A stretch of DNA of 64,000 nt from an uncultured Caryophanales bacterium (GTDB taxonomy: Bacteria > Bacillota_I > Bacilli_A > RF39 > UBA660), in assembly GCA_905206805.1 (NCBI GenBank), contig CAJLIR010000001.1, positions 166,045 through 230,044 on the forward strand, read 5' to 3'. The position numbers were made by a program, and so were the translations under genes. The first letter of the stretch is position 1. Every line of letters starts with the position of its first letter. Positions 1 through 8,583 of this stretch are shown in pieces. The notes under the pieces were generated by a model. That model made no database searches. It was not told the DNA's origin and saw only the letters and a program-made list of their open reading frames with translations.

Positions 1-117
1 TAAAATATTATATCTAAAAGGATAATATGAAATCAAAGATTTAATATCATATATTCCTAATTTATTTAAATATGTAATAGTTTTTGGACCAATACCACTA
101 ATTTTATCTAATTCCAT
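1..117 (-). CDS. recG: ATP-dependent DNA helicase RecG, N-terminal fragment (runs off window)
   Basis: Only the first 39 codons are present; the gene continues leftward out of the window. The peptide begins MELDKISGIGPKT and continues with YLNKLGIYDIKSLISYYPFRY. This is the helix-hairpin-helix-like wedge-domain opening typical of RecG, which remodels stalled replication forks and branched DNA. The start at 117 follows an AGGTGG ribosome binding site about five bases away. An in-frame ATG six codons upstream lies before that site and is less likely. The identification rests on this short, characteristic stretch. Confidence 0.75.
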   Translation of the reverse strand, partial: MELDKISGIGPKTITYLNKLGIYDIKSLISYYPFRYNIL

Positions 118-207
118 ATATCCACCTACAATCATTTATATTTTAGCAAACTTTTGTTCGATAATCAATATTTTTTAAAATTATTTAATTTTTTTGTCGA
201 AAAAATA

Positions 208-236
208 TTGACTTTTTTCGCATTTTCGATTAGTAT
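208..236 (+). promoter_or_regulatory. Sigma-A type promoter for a small RNA
   Basis: TTGACT at 208-213 and TAGTAT at 231-236 are separated by 17 bases. They point rightward into a region with no credible protein gene but with three hairpins. Transcription would begin near 244. Confidence 0.6.
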
Positions 237-243
237 ATACAGT

Positions 244-336
244 ACCAATTCGATTTAGACGAATTGGAGCTAGTATCACACTAGCCAACCCCTTTTTATT
301 CTTTTTTGGAACTGTTAATCCGGCAGTTCCTTTTTT
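244..336 (+). ncRNA. Candidate small RNA with three hairpins and a terminator
   Basis: About 93 nt lie between the promoter at 208-236 and a T-run. Three perfect hairpins follow one another: CCAATTCG/CGAATTGG (245-252/260-267), GCTAGT/ACTAGC (269-274/280-285) and GGAACTG/CAGTTCC (308-314/324-330), the last followed by six T. A single-stranded CCAACCCCTTTTT segment lies between hairpins 2 and 3 and could pair with purine-rich ribosome binding sites. The RNA lies divergent from recG and convergent with the glycan operon that ends at 399. I do not recognise a known RNA family. A leftward reading frame spans the region but has no family resemblance, and the hairpins explain the sequence better. 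Confidence 0.5.
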
Positions 337-365
337 GTTTAATAAATAATATACTATTTTTAATA

Positions 366-392
366 TACAAAAAAAGGATATCAAAATCCTTT
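366..392 (-). terminator. Terminator of the leftward glycan operon
   Basis: AAAGGAT/ATCCTTT (373-379/386-392) with a six-base loop is followed on the minus strand by a T-run. It lies just after the stop of the gene ending at 399. Confidence 0.7.
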
Positions 393-398
393 AATAAT

Positions 399-1343
399 TT
401 AATTTTTTTTATTTTTTGTTGTAATAACCTCTTTAGCAATATAAATTGGTCTTTTTTTATTTTCAATATAAGTACGAGCTAAATATTCACCAATTATACC
501 TAAAGATAATAACTGAATACCACCTAGTAATAAAGCAATTCCAATTAAGGAAGCATATCCAGGTACATCAATACCACAAATAAACGTTTGAACAATCACT
601 ATAATAAAGTAAATGAATGAACCGAAAGAAATTAAAAGACCTAATATTGTCGCAATTCTAAGTGGCGTTGTCGTAAATGAAACAATACCATCAATCGCAT
701 ATTTAAACAACTTCCAAAATGACCATTTACTTGTTCCGTTCGCCCTTTCAGAAACTTGATATGGCATATAATAGGTGTTAAAACCTACCCAACTAAATAT
801 TCCCTTAGAAAAACGATAATACTCCTGCATACTTAATATTGCGTCAACCATATTTCTTCTAAACATTCTAAAATCGCTTGCACCATTGACAAATTCAACC
901 TCAGAAATTTTGTTTATTAACTTGTAGAACATTCTCTTAAAAGCTGATAAAACTTTACCTTCTTTTCTTACCTCTTGATAAGCTGCCACACTATCAAAAG
1001 AAGGATCATTTTCTAATATTCCAAGCATTTTTAACACAAGAGAAGGATTTTGTTGCATATCGGCATCAATTATAGTTACATAATCTCCACTTGACTCTTT
1101 TAATCCTGCATACATTGCAGCTTCCTTACCAAAATTTCTAGAAAAATTTACAACCTTAATATTTGCCTCATCTTTTTCAACTAATTTTTTTAACTCTAAT
1201 ATAGTATTATCTTTTGAACCGTCATTTACAAAAATCATTTCATAAGATATTTTTTTATTATAGAGCATTTTAACAATTGTATTATGAATAATTTCGACAT
1301 TCTTTTCCTCATTATAACAAGGAATTACAATAGATAACTTCAT
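399..1343 (-). CDS. Polyprenyl-phosphate glycosyltransferase, GT2 (GtrB/CsbB/DPM1-like)
   Basis: 314 aa. A GT-A domain fills about residues 1-230, with the IVIPCYNEE opening and an IIDADMQQNP stretch whose DAD (about 93-95) is the metal-binding DxD motif. Two C-terminal membrane segments (about 232-256 and 263-292) end in the GEYLARTYIE signature of the GtrB/ArnC/DPM1 group. Family members load a sugar onto undecaprenyl phosphate at the inner membrane face for later transfer outside. The start is preceded by AGGAGG, nine bases after the preceding gene. It is the last gene of the operon 7486 to 399 and could supply lipid-linked sugar to the two GT-C-like membrane proteins upstream; that link is inferred. 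Confidence 0.85.
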   Translation of the reverse strand: MKLSIVIPCYNEEKNVEIIHNTIVKMLYNKKISYEMIFVNDGSKDNTILELKKLVEKDEANIKVVNFSRNFGKEAAMYAGLKESSGDYVTIIDADMQQNPSLVLKMLGILENDPSFDSVAAYQEVRKEGKVLSAFKRMFYKLINKISEVEFVNGASDFRMFRRNMVDAILSMQEYYRFSKGIFSWVGFNTYYMPYQVSERANGTSKWSFWKLFKYAIDGIVSFTTTPLRIATILGLLISFGSFIYFIIVIVQTFICGIDVPGYASLIGIALLLGGIQLLSLGIIGEYLARTYIENKKRPIYIAKEVITTKNKKN

Positions 1344-1352
1344 TTTAACCTC

Positions 1353-2840
1353 CTAATCACTGATAGAATCTAAATAAACTAATTTAACACTTTTTTCTGC
1401 TGGTATATTATAATACGCTTTAAATGTAAACATATGCCAATCATTCCAAGCATTAGCATTCCATAAATAAAATTCTGGCAAAATTATAATTTCAATTTCA
1501 GATTTATTTTCACTCAACTGTTTTTTTATGTATTCTTCACGCTTTAAATCCAAATTATAACAATATATATAATGCTTAATAAATAAACCCATTAAAGTAA
1601 TACAAAATAAGCCACTTATAATTAGAATTTTATTATTACAAAATAATTTAATATTTAAATTATCTAAAAGTATTATAACACAAATATAAAGCATTATGGT
1701 AGATAAAAAAGAAGTTCTTCCTCCTGCAAGTGGAGAAATTAACATAGCAGCATTATTTATAAGTGCGATTAAGAAGAAAAATAAAATTTTATAATTATCA
1801 TTTTTATTAAATTTTATTACAAAATAAATTAAAAGTACTAAAAATAAAACCCAATAAATAAATATAAAAATAGAGGAACAATCAATAAAAAACATTAACC
1901 TATTTATATATCTATCAAATATAACATAATAAGTATTTGCTAATACAGTTATTAAAGGAATAACACTTACAAATAGCATTAGTAAAATTTTCTTTATACC
2001 TTTATAATTTTTAAAAATATTATATATTAAATAAACTAATACTAAACAAATAAAGAAACTATTTTTTATAAACACATAATTCATTTGTCTTGGAAATGAT
2101 ATAAGTAGTTTTGAAAATAAACTAAGTGATGAAAAAGATTCCATATCATCAATTCTATTTTTCGTACCAGGACTATTTAACATCAAGTATAAACCTATCA
2201 TAGAACTTAATAAAGAAAATATTAAAGGATAATTAATTTTTTTATATTTTTTATAATCATATATCAAAATTAATATAATCGTTGTAATAATACCAACACT
2301 TACATTTTCAACAAACATACTAAATACAAAACTTAAAATTGGTAAAACAATTAACCAAATTTTATTATATTTAAAATCAGTACTTTTTTCTTCAAATATG
2401 TCTCTATTTATATAAATAATAAAGATCATAAATAAAAAAGGAATAAAATAAGTGGTATTTCCTGTTATCCAGACATATATTTGTGAAAATGTTTCTCTAT
2501 CAACCAATAATAAACAAAGAAATGTGAGTAAAAACATAAAAATTTTATTACTTTTAATTGATACTTTAGTCATAAAATAATATAAAAATACCATTCCAAA
2601 AGTATTTATAATAACCCAAAGTGGTTTATAATAATTAAATAAAAATACAAAAATTCTACTAAAAAATCTTCCTTCAAATGAATTATAATTGAAAATTGCA
2701 GATTGAATTATAAATTTTAAATTACCATTATGATTAATTAAATTATTCCAGTCGTCACCTGTATAAGGAATCAAAAAACCAATACTCAAAAAAAATACAA
2801 AAATTATTAATAATATAATTTTTAAATACTTCTTATTCAT
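1353..2840 (-). CDS. DUF6056-like multi-spanning membrane protein, putative GT-C glycosyltransferase
   Basis: 495 aa with a TM segment at about 7-25 and some ten more. A TGDDW motif (about 28-31) lies in the first extracellular loop, where GT-C glycosyltransferases carry their acidic catalytic pair. The architecture fits the DUF6056/GtrII-like proteins that act with a GtrB-type GT2, here the next gene. The start codon overlaps the stop of the preceding gene (ATGA), so translation is probably coupled. It resembles the gene at 3335-4786 in length, the DD motif and topology. The substrate cannot be inferred. Confidence 0.65.
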   Translation of the reverse strand: MNKKYLKIILLIIFVFFLSIGFLIPYTGDDWNNLINHNGNLKFIIQSAIFNYNSFEGRFFSRIFVFLFNYYKPLWVIINTFGMVFLYYFMTKVSIKSNKIFMFLLTFLCLLLVDRETFSQIYVWITGNTTYFIPFLFMIFIIYINRDIFEEKSTDFKYNKIWLIVLPILSFVFSMFVENVSVGIITTIILILIYDYKKYKKINYPLIFSLLSSMIGLYLMLNSPGTKNRIDDMESFSSLSLFSKLLISFPRQMNYVFIKNSFFICLVLVYLIYNIFKNYKGIKKILLMLFVSVIPLITVLANTYYVIFDRYINRLMFFIDCSSIFIFIYWVLFLVLLIYFVIKFNKNDNYKILFFFLIALINNAAMLISPLAGGRTSFLSTIMLYICVIILLDNLNIKLFCNNKILIISGLFCITLMGLFIKHYIYCYNLDLKREEYIKKQLSENKSEIEIIILPEFYLWNANAWNDWHMFTFKAYYNIPAEKSVKLVYLDSISD

Positions 2841-3316
2841 AAATTTTCAATGCACTCTACTATTGTATTTCTAAAATTTTCAACATTACTTTTATATTTT
2901 TTAGGTTCAAAATTAACAGATTTTTCTATTAAATCACCAAGTAAATCAAAATTATCTAGTTTCATTATATAACCGCTTGCTGAAAAATTATCAATTATTT
3001 GTAATTGATGGTCATTAATATGCTCTTTATACTTTTTTAATCTTGCAGCAGCAATTACTTTTTTATTATTTTTAAGTCCTGCTATAATACTTCCAACACC
3101 ACCATGAGTAATTAATAAATCACATTGTTTTATAAGTTTATCAAAATCATCCATCGGAATTAAATCGAAAATTTCCATATCTTTAGATTCAAATTTAGTG
3201 CAACCAGCTTGTACTACTACTTTATCTTTAATTATACCTAAATCGATTTGTTTTTGAATTGCTGTAAGCAATCTTGAAAAAGATTTATCTTGAGTACCTA
3301 ATGTAACTAAAATCAT
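2837..3316 (-). CDS. Alg13-like glycosyltransferase subunit (PssE/CpsG family)
   Basis: 159 aa. It opens with MILVTLGTQDKSF and contains LLITHGGVGSIIAGLKNNKKVIAAARLKKYKEHINDHQ, the UDP-sugar binding region of GT28 C-terminal domains. Alg13-like proteins have no membrane helix and work with a membrane-anchored Alg14-like partner; in streptococci such a pair adds the second sugar of a capsule repeat. The partner here is encoded at 4786-5265, separated by an inserted membrane protein gene, whereas the two halves are normally adjacent. The stop overlaps the next start by four bases. Confidence 0.85.
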   Translation of the reverse strand: MILVTLGTQDKSFSRLLTAIQKQIDLGIIKDKVVVQAGCTKFESKDMEIFDLIPMDDFDKLIKQCDLLITHGGVGSIIAGLKNNKKVIAAARLKKYKEHINDHQLQIIDNFSASGYIMKLDNFDLLGDLIEKSVNFEPKKYKSNVENFRNTIVECIENL

Positions 3317-3334
3317 AATTCAATCCTCCTAAAA

Positions 3335-4786
3335 TTATTTAAAAATAATATTTGTATTTTCATCTAAATCATAATAATCTAAAAAATATTTATATGTGAA
3401 CCAATCTTTAGTAGGTTCATTTATATCAATATGATAGTTGCAATATTTTTCTGGTATTTTAGTTAATATTAAATCACCATTACGAGTATTTTTATATTCT
3501 TCAATTTCTTTTAATCTTTCAGAATAATAATTGCCTATTTTAGTATATACATAGATTTCATTACCAAATAAAGTTAAAAATGGTAATAAAACTATTATAA
3601 TAAATATACGATTTTCCTTAAATTCATTTAATATGTCTAAATAGTTTAAAGTATATACAAAATAAAAAATCATATATAAATAAAAGTAATAATTTGGTCT
3701 TGCCGCATAATACAATGGTATTAAAATATTAAAAAATATAACAGCGTACATAGCTAAACTAAGATTTAAAAATTCTGTTTTTTTATTTTTGATATGACAA
3801 TAAAATTCACCATTAACTAATAATAAAGTAAGGGTAAAATATAACCAATTATTATTAACAAAGTAAATCAAAACTATATTAATAATTATAATTAAAATAG
3901 AAATATTTGAATATTTTGTGTTTAATTTACGTAAATTAGCAATAACCGAGAAAATAAATATATATGGTAAAATATTATATATATTAGTTAAATTAAATAG
4001 ATTTTTAGAAACAACCGGTATTGAAGTTAAAAGTTTTTGAATTAAACTTAAACTACTCCATACCTCATCACTTCCCATTCTTAATGCTGTTGAAGGAGAT
4101 AAAAGTAAAACTAAACTTCCTAAAAATCCTAAAAAATAAATAAAATACGAATAATCAATTTTTTTATTTTTTATAATTGATAATACAAAGTTACAAATTA
4201 CAAAACAAATTGTAAATACCATCGTACATTCACAAATGGCACATAATATCGCAATAATAATAGTATTTACTATTTTATATTTACAAAATCCGTATTTATA
4301 AAACAAATATAAAATAATTGACAAAAATGTAAATACCCACACATAATTAATAGATCCTGCTACCCAATATATGACCCATTTATAGTTTATCATTAAAAGA
4401 AAACAACTTATAAATATAATTACTGATAAAAAATTATTAAAATTTTTAGTTTTTAATTTTATAATTTTAAGTAACATTACTATACTAATTACTATCATTA
4501 AAGGATTTAAAATAGACCATAAACTTTTACCAAATATTAAAACACTTTGTAATATACAATGAACAAAAAATCTGGCATTCAAATTTTTATAATCGGCAAG
4601 TTGATTCGCTAGTACTTGTCCTAAACTAGTAATTCTATCGCTTCCCCTATAAAAAAAAGAATAAGGTAGGTCATCATTAGCAACAAAAGTATTAAAATGT
4701 GTATATGCTAAAATTAAAAATGAAAAAAAGGCAACAATGTAAATACTTTTATTTTCTCTAACTTCTTTCTTAATAAAATTTATCAT
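3335..4786 (-). CDS. DUF6056-like multi-spanning membrane protein, putative GT-C glycosyltransferase
   Basis: About 483 aa, with some 11 hydrophobic segments and a VANDDLPY stretch in the first extracellular loop resembling the GDDW motif of the gene at 1353-2840. I prefer the ATG at 4786 because it overlaps the upstream stop (TAATG) and sits 12 bases after GGAGG. An earlier in-frame ATG at 4798 directly abuts GGAGG, which is too close. It lies between the Alg14-like and Alg13-like genes. Its role as a glycosyltransferase using a lipid-linked donor is inferred from topology and neighbours. Confidence 0.65.
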   Translation of the reverse strand: MINFIKKEVRENKSIYIVAFFSFLILAYTHFNTFVANDDLPYSFFYRGSDRITSLGQVLANQLADYKNLNARFFVHCILQSVLIFGKSLWSILNPLMIVISIVMLLKIIKLKTKNFNNFLSVIIFISCFLLMINYKWVIYWVAGSINYVWVFTFLSIILYLFYKYGFCKYKIVNTIIIAILCAICECTMVFTICFVICNFVLSIIKNKKIDYSYFIYFLGFLGSLVLLLSPSTALRMGSDEVWSSLSLIQKLLTSIPVVSKNLFNLTNIYNILPYIFIFSVIANLRKLNTKYSNISILIIIINIVLIYFVNNNWLYFTLTLLLVNGEFYCHIKNKKTEFLNLSLAMYAVIFFNILIPLYYAARPNYYFYLYMIFYFVYTLNYLDILNEFKENRIFIIIVLLPFLTLFGNEIYVYTKIGNYYSERLKEIEEYKNTRNGDLILTKIPEKYCNYHIDINEPTKDWFTYKYFLDYYDLDENTNIIFK

Positions 4787-5265
4787 TAGTAAATCCATCC
4801 TCCGTAAATTGCATTAGGATAAAATTCTAACATACCTTCCCACTGTACAATAAATTTATCTGCAATAGGATAAACCATTTTACCTGATTTAGTAGGACCT
4901 TCGCTGTTAGCAAAAGTTTCAATAAAAATAACTTTTTTCTTAAATATGTGGGCTATATAACACATAGGAACAGTGTTATGTGCACCAGTTGTAATTACAA
5001 CATCAGGTTTTATTTTAAGAAAAAAATATAAAGATTTAATACAATTACCAATAAATTTAAAAGGATAAATTATTTTTGAAGCAAATGCTGTATAAGTTCC
5101 AGGAATTAAATAAAAAACTCTCCCAGGATGTTTACTCTTAAGTCCCATATTACTTTTTGTTTTTTCAGTAATTAATGTGTAATCATAATTTTTAAAAATA
5201 GGACTTAGTTGTAATAATTCACTCAAATGTCCACCAGTACTGGCAATAAACATAACTTTTTTCAT
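4786..5265 (-). CDS. Alg14-like glycosyltransferase membrane subunit (PssD/CpsF family)
   Basis: 159 aa. It starts with MKKVMFIASTGGHLSELLQL, the N-terminal Rossmann motif of Alg14/PssD, and carries PDVVITTGAHNTVPMCYIAHIFKKKVIFIETFA, the conserved central region. In this family the subunit recruits the Alg13-like catalytic half (2837-3316) to the membrane. The stop overlaps the following ATG. The length is normal for a separate Alg14-type subunit. Confidence 0.85.
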   Translation of the reverse strand: MKKVMFIASTGGHLSELLQLSPIFKNYDYTLITEKTKSNMGLKSKHPGRVFYLIPGTYTAFASKIIYPFKFIGNCIKSLYFFLKIKPDVVITTGAHNTVPMCYIAHIFKKKVIFIETFANSEGPTKSGKMVYPIADKFIVQWEGMLEFYPNAIYGGWIY

Positions 5266-5278
5266 AATTCACTTCCTT

Positions 5279-6382
5279 TTAATTTAAAATCTCTAACCAT
5301 TTTTCTTTAATAATATCTATACTATATTTTAAGCTCTTCTTAATCGCATTATTACCCATAACAATACGTCTATTCTCATTTTTAATTAAATCTATTATTT
5401 TTTTTGCCATCTTTTCTTTATCAAGATTATCAATTAAATATCCGTCCCAGTTATTACTAATAATTTCTCTAGCACCTGGAGAGGCAGAAAAAGCAACACA
5501 TGGTAATCCATACGAAAACGCTTCTAAAATTGGCATACCAAATGCATCAGTTAAAGAACTTGCTACATAAATTGAAGATTTTTCTAACATTTTATTGATG
5601 AATTTTTTATCTTTAAATCCGTGTAAAATGACATTATTTTCTAACTTATATACTTCTATCCTATCTAAGATATTATCTCTTTCAACGCCATCTCCAATAA
5701 CATTTAATTGCCAATCAGGACATTTTAAACTTACATATTTAAAAATTTCAATTAAATCTACATATCCTTTTTCTTTAGAAAGTTTACCAATTGTAACAAT
5801 ACTTTTGTTATCCTTTTTAAGATTACTATCAGGAATACTTTCTAGGGCATTTGGAATATATATACATCTACACTTATTATTATGAATTTTTTCTAAATAA
5901 AATTCCTGTAAATATTTAGAAACTAATACAAAATAATCTAGATTTTTAACGGATTTTATAACATTTTTTATATATTTTTTATTCCTTTCAGGATCAGTAT
6001 GTTCCCAAAATATTTTAGTAATATTTTTATTACAAAACTTATTCATAGAATTATTATATTTTAAATTTGTAGAAATAATAATATCACTATCACATTTCTT
6101 CATTTGTTTTTTTACTAATTTTTTCTCAATTATAGTATCATATATTTTATAAAATAATTTTTTAATTGGATTTTTTTCGTGTCTAAATTTCATATCTGCG
6201 TGATTGATTAAATATGTTAATTTAATATTTTTATCCAATTTAAAAACTGGTGAATCAGTTCTTTTATAAACAGATACAATTTCAACTTCATAATTGTTAG
6301 TTAAACTATTAGATAATGTTGTTAGAGCATTTTCAACTCCTCCATAACCTAAATGTAAAGTAATAAAAGTGATTTTTTTCAT
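5279..6382 (-). CDS. Glycosyltransferase family 4
   Basis: 367 aa. The N-terminal half has the LHLGYGGVENALTTLSNSL acceptor-side motif (about 9-27). The C-terminal half has IVTIGKLSKEKGYVDLIEIF and the EX7E-like segment DAFGMPILEAFSYGLPCVAF, which contacts the nucleotide-sugar. These are hallmarks of GT-B retaining GT4 enzymes. It is cytoplasmic and likely adds a sugar to a lipid-linked intermediate. It follows the acyltransferase gene by 63 bp and precedes the Alg14-like gene by 13 bp. Confidence 0.85.
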   Translation of the reverse strand: MKKITFITLHLGYGGVENALTTLSNSLTNNYEVEIVSVYKRTDSPVFKLDKNIKLTYLINHADMKFRHEKNPIKKLFYKIYDTIIEKKLVKKQMKKCDSDIIISTNLKYNNSMNKFCNKNITKIFWEHTDPERNKKYIKNVIKSVKNLDYFVLVSKYLQEFYLEKIHNNKCRCIYIPNALESIPDSNLKKDNKSIVTIGKLSKEKGYVDLIEIFKYVSLKCPDWQLNVIGDGVERDNILDRIEVYKLENNVILHGFKDKKFINKMLEKSSIYVASSLTDAFGMPILEAFSYGLPCVAFSASPGAREIISNNWDGYLIDNLDKEKMAKKIIDLIKNENRRIVMGNNAIKKSLKYSIDIIKEKWLEILN

Positions 6383-6445
6383 ATAGTCACCTACCTAATA
6401 CTACAATAATTATACAATAAATTCATAATATAGTAAAGAAATATA

Positions 6446-7486
6446 TTAATTCCTTTTTATTAAAGGATTTATAAATTTTGTATAAATTATATCTATAAGA
6501 TAAGATAGGAAAAAAGAAAGCATAAAAATAAGTGGAACAACTATAATGCCATAAATAAATTTTTCATCAAACGTAGAAAAAATACTATTAAATTTATCAT
6601 AAAATACTTTATCAACTATAAATGAAAATAAATACATTCCAAAGGATATTTCAGACGTTTTAGTTACAAATTTTTTTATTTTTGTTGGTACTTTTTTAGT
6701 ATTTAAGTTAAGTACTATAACAAAGAATAAAACTGAACAAATAAATGTAACAGGTCCCCTATAGTCATTAAAATCTCTAGTTACAAAAATCTTATCATAA
6801 CTTATGAAAATATAGAAAATTGAGCTAATTAAATTAAGCAAAACAAACGCTATTACTAAATATGAATTTTTAATATTTATTTTATATTCAGATAAATATG
6901 CACCTATAAAATAATAAGTAATAGGATAAACTGGTCCCCACCAATCAGGAATAATCGTAATATGTTTTATATTTAAAGAAGAAAGAGATGTTAAAAATAA
7001 TAAAGTTAAAATTAAAACTTGTTTTTCTTTTTTTGATTTTAAATTATGATATATTAAGTTAAAAAAAGGTATCAAAAGAAATAGTCCAAAATACATATTA
7101 ACATACCAAGAATAATCATTATAATAAACAAGATCACTATAGCTAAAAATATGTCTTAAAATAGTTGTAAAACTATCTATTTCGTGAAAATAAAAATGAT
7201 CAACCAATAAATAAATTATTTTAGCACTAAAAAATACAAATACAACTTTAACAATTCCTAAATAATATTTTTTTGACAACTGTTTTTTATTCATCAAATA
7301 CCCTGTTAAAAGTAAAAATAAAGGCACACATATCTCAAGTACAGTTCTAAAAAAAACTGCAAGCGATAAACTAAATCCAGTTATATTTACTGCATAAAAG
7401 CCTATATTTCTAATAAAATGAATTGCAATAACGCTAAAGATAGCTGCAAAGCGAATTAAGTCTAAATTAAAATTACGTTCTTTCAT
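6446..7486 (-). CDS. Membrane acyltransferase, family 3 (OatA/WecH-like)
   Basis: 346 aa and about ten TM segments. It begins MKERNFNLDLIRFAAIFSVIAIHF, the LDxLRxxAxxxVxxxH opening of acyltransferase family 3, where the histidine is thought to be catalytic. PLFLLLTGYLM follows, as usual in the family. There is no extracytoplasmic SGNH domain, so it is closer to WecH/NolL-type single-domain enzymes. It probably O-acetylates a sugar of the glycan made by this operon and is its first gene. Confidence 0.85.
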   Translation of the reverse strand: MKERNFNLDLIRFAAIFSVIAIHFIRNIGFYAVNITGFSLSLAVFFRTVLEICVPLFLLLTGYLMNKKQLSKKYYLGIVKVVFVFFSAKIIYLLVDHFYFHEIDSFTTILRHIFSYSDLVYYNDYSWYVNMYFGLFLLIPFFNLIYHNLKSKKEKQVLILTLLFLTSLSSLNIKHITIIPDWWGPVYPITYYFIGAYLSEYKINIKNSYLVIAFVLLNLISSIFYIFISYDKIFVTRDFNDYRGPVTFICSVLFFVIVLNLNTKKVPTKIKKFVTKTSEISFGMYLFSFIVDKVFYDKFNSIFSTFDEKFIYGIIVVPLIFMLSFFLSYLIDIIYTKFINPLIKRN

Positions 7487-7498
7487 TATACCACCATA

Positions 7499-7510
7499 TA
7501 AATTATAACA
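7499..7510 (-). promoter_or_regulatory. Extended -10 promoter of the acyltransferase-GT operon
   Basis: On the minus strand TGTTATAAT is an extended -10 with TATAAT at 7507-7502. It lies a short distance before the start at 7486, with no clear -35. Confidence 0.4.
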
Positions 7511-7550
7511 CGTATAATACTGATTAGTAAATGAATTAGATTTAAGAAAT

Positions 7551-7770
7551 TTGATTATTTCTTTATTTACTATATAATATTTTTACATTCATTTTATAAA
7601 ACGAATGTAAAATTCACGATTGAGTTTAGGCAGATTATACATGGGTTATAAGATCCATTTTTATGACGGCTTAGTTCTTTTTTTTTATTGTTCTAGTTTT
7701 AGAATGTGAGGATTTAGTCCTATATAACATGCGTGATGAGAAAATATGAAGTACAAAAGAATTCAATCGT
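7551..7770 (+). ncRNA. IS110-type left end with candidate bridge RNA (seekRNA)
   Basis: The non-coding stretch just upstream of the IS110-like gene has a promoter (TTGATT 7551-7556, 16 bases, TATAAT 7573-7578). It is followed by a perfect hairpin TTTACATTC/GAATGTAAA (7582-7590/7603-7611). A long-range pair CACGATTGA (7615-7623) with TCAATCGTG (7763-7771) encloses two further structured parts. These are an ATGGGTTATAAGATCCAT loop region near 7660-7677 and an AGGA/TCCT hairpin near 7710-7722. The size (about 180 nt) and position match the bridge RNA of IS110-group elements. The target- and donor-binding loops are inferred from analogy, not demonstrated. Confidence 0.55.
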
Positions 7771-8412
7771 GTGAAAAGAAGTATGCTTTTAGCTATAGAT
7801 GTAGCTAAAGGTAAAAGTATGGTAACTTTAATTAGTTCTAGTGGTGAAGTTCTAATTAATCCATATGAAATTAATCATTCTATTAATGATTTTTCTAATT
7901 TACTTAATAGAATTAATAATCTAAAATTAGAAAATATTTCTGTAATAATAGAATCAACAGGCATATATCATAAACCTATAGAAAGATTCTTTTTAGAAAA
8001 TAATTTTAAAGTTTATCCAATAAATGCTTTATCTTTTATAAGTAATTATCCACATGCAAATATAATTTCTAATACAAGAATAGATTGCTTACAAAACTAT
8101 TTTAAAAATAATAACTTTAGGTATTGGAGAAGAAAAGCTACTTTAATTAAAGAAATAACTGCTTACTGTGGACTCAATCCTTCAATTAAACAATCAGGTA
8201 AATCAATTGATATTCACGGTTCAATATCAAAATTCGGAAATAAATATATGAGAAAATTATTATTTATCAGTTGCTTAAATATTGTTAGATTATCTTCTAA
8301 ATGTCATATTGAAAATAATATTGAAATTTATTACAGAAAAAAACGTAATGAAGGTAAACATCATTACGCCGCAATCATTGCTTGCACACTAAACTTCTAC
8401 GTCAAATATTAG
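7771..8412 (+). pseudogene. IS110-family transposase with internal deletion
   Basis: 213 aa from GTG at 7771, against roughly 320-400 for intact members. The N-terminal DEDD/RuvC-like domain starts LLAIDVAKGKS (Asp10) and keeps IIESTGIYHKP (Glu61). At about residue 105-118 it jumps directly into the C-terminal IS116/IS110/IS902 domain (AYCGLNPSIKQSGKS, then ISKFGNKYMRKLLF). The rest of the RuvC fold and the linker are missing, and at least one of the later acidic residues is gone, so activity is unlikely. The frame is open across the junction, implying an in-frame deletion. It separates the two glycan clusters. Confidence 0.8.
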
Positions 8413-8435
8413 CTTTGTGCAAACAATTAGATAAT

Positions 8436-8461
8436 TAGTAATCAACACCACTTGATTACTA
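8436..8461. repeat. Inverted repeat after the IS110 remnant
   Basis: TAGTAATCAA (8436-8445) and TTGATTACTA (8452-8461) form a perfect 10-bp stem with a six-base loop, 24 bp after the IS110 stop. A second, AT-rich dyad (ATTATCAA/TTGATAAT) lies at about 8488-8518. They may be part of the element right end or act as terminators. Confidence 0.5.
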
Positions 8462-8583
8462 CTATAGTATATACTAAATAACACATTATTATCAAATTTT
8501 TTAAAAAATTGATAATTTTGTGTCTTTTTAGTGTGTCTATAATACCATAAAAATTTATAGTTGACAAATCTTATTTTTTTATA

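Noticed and set aside
181..384. Leftward 67-codon reading frame near recG
   Set aside because: It has no ribosome binding site or family resemblance and reads through three hairpins better explained as a plus-strand RNA and terminators.
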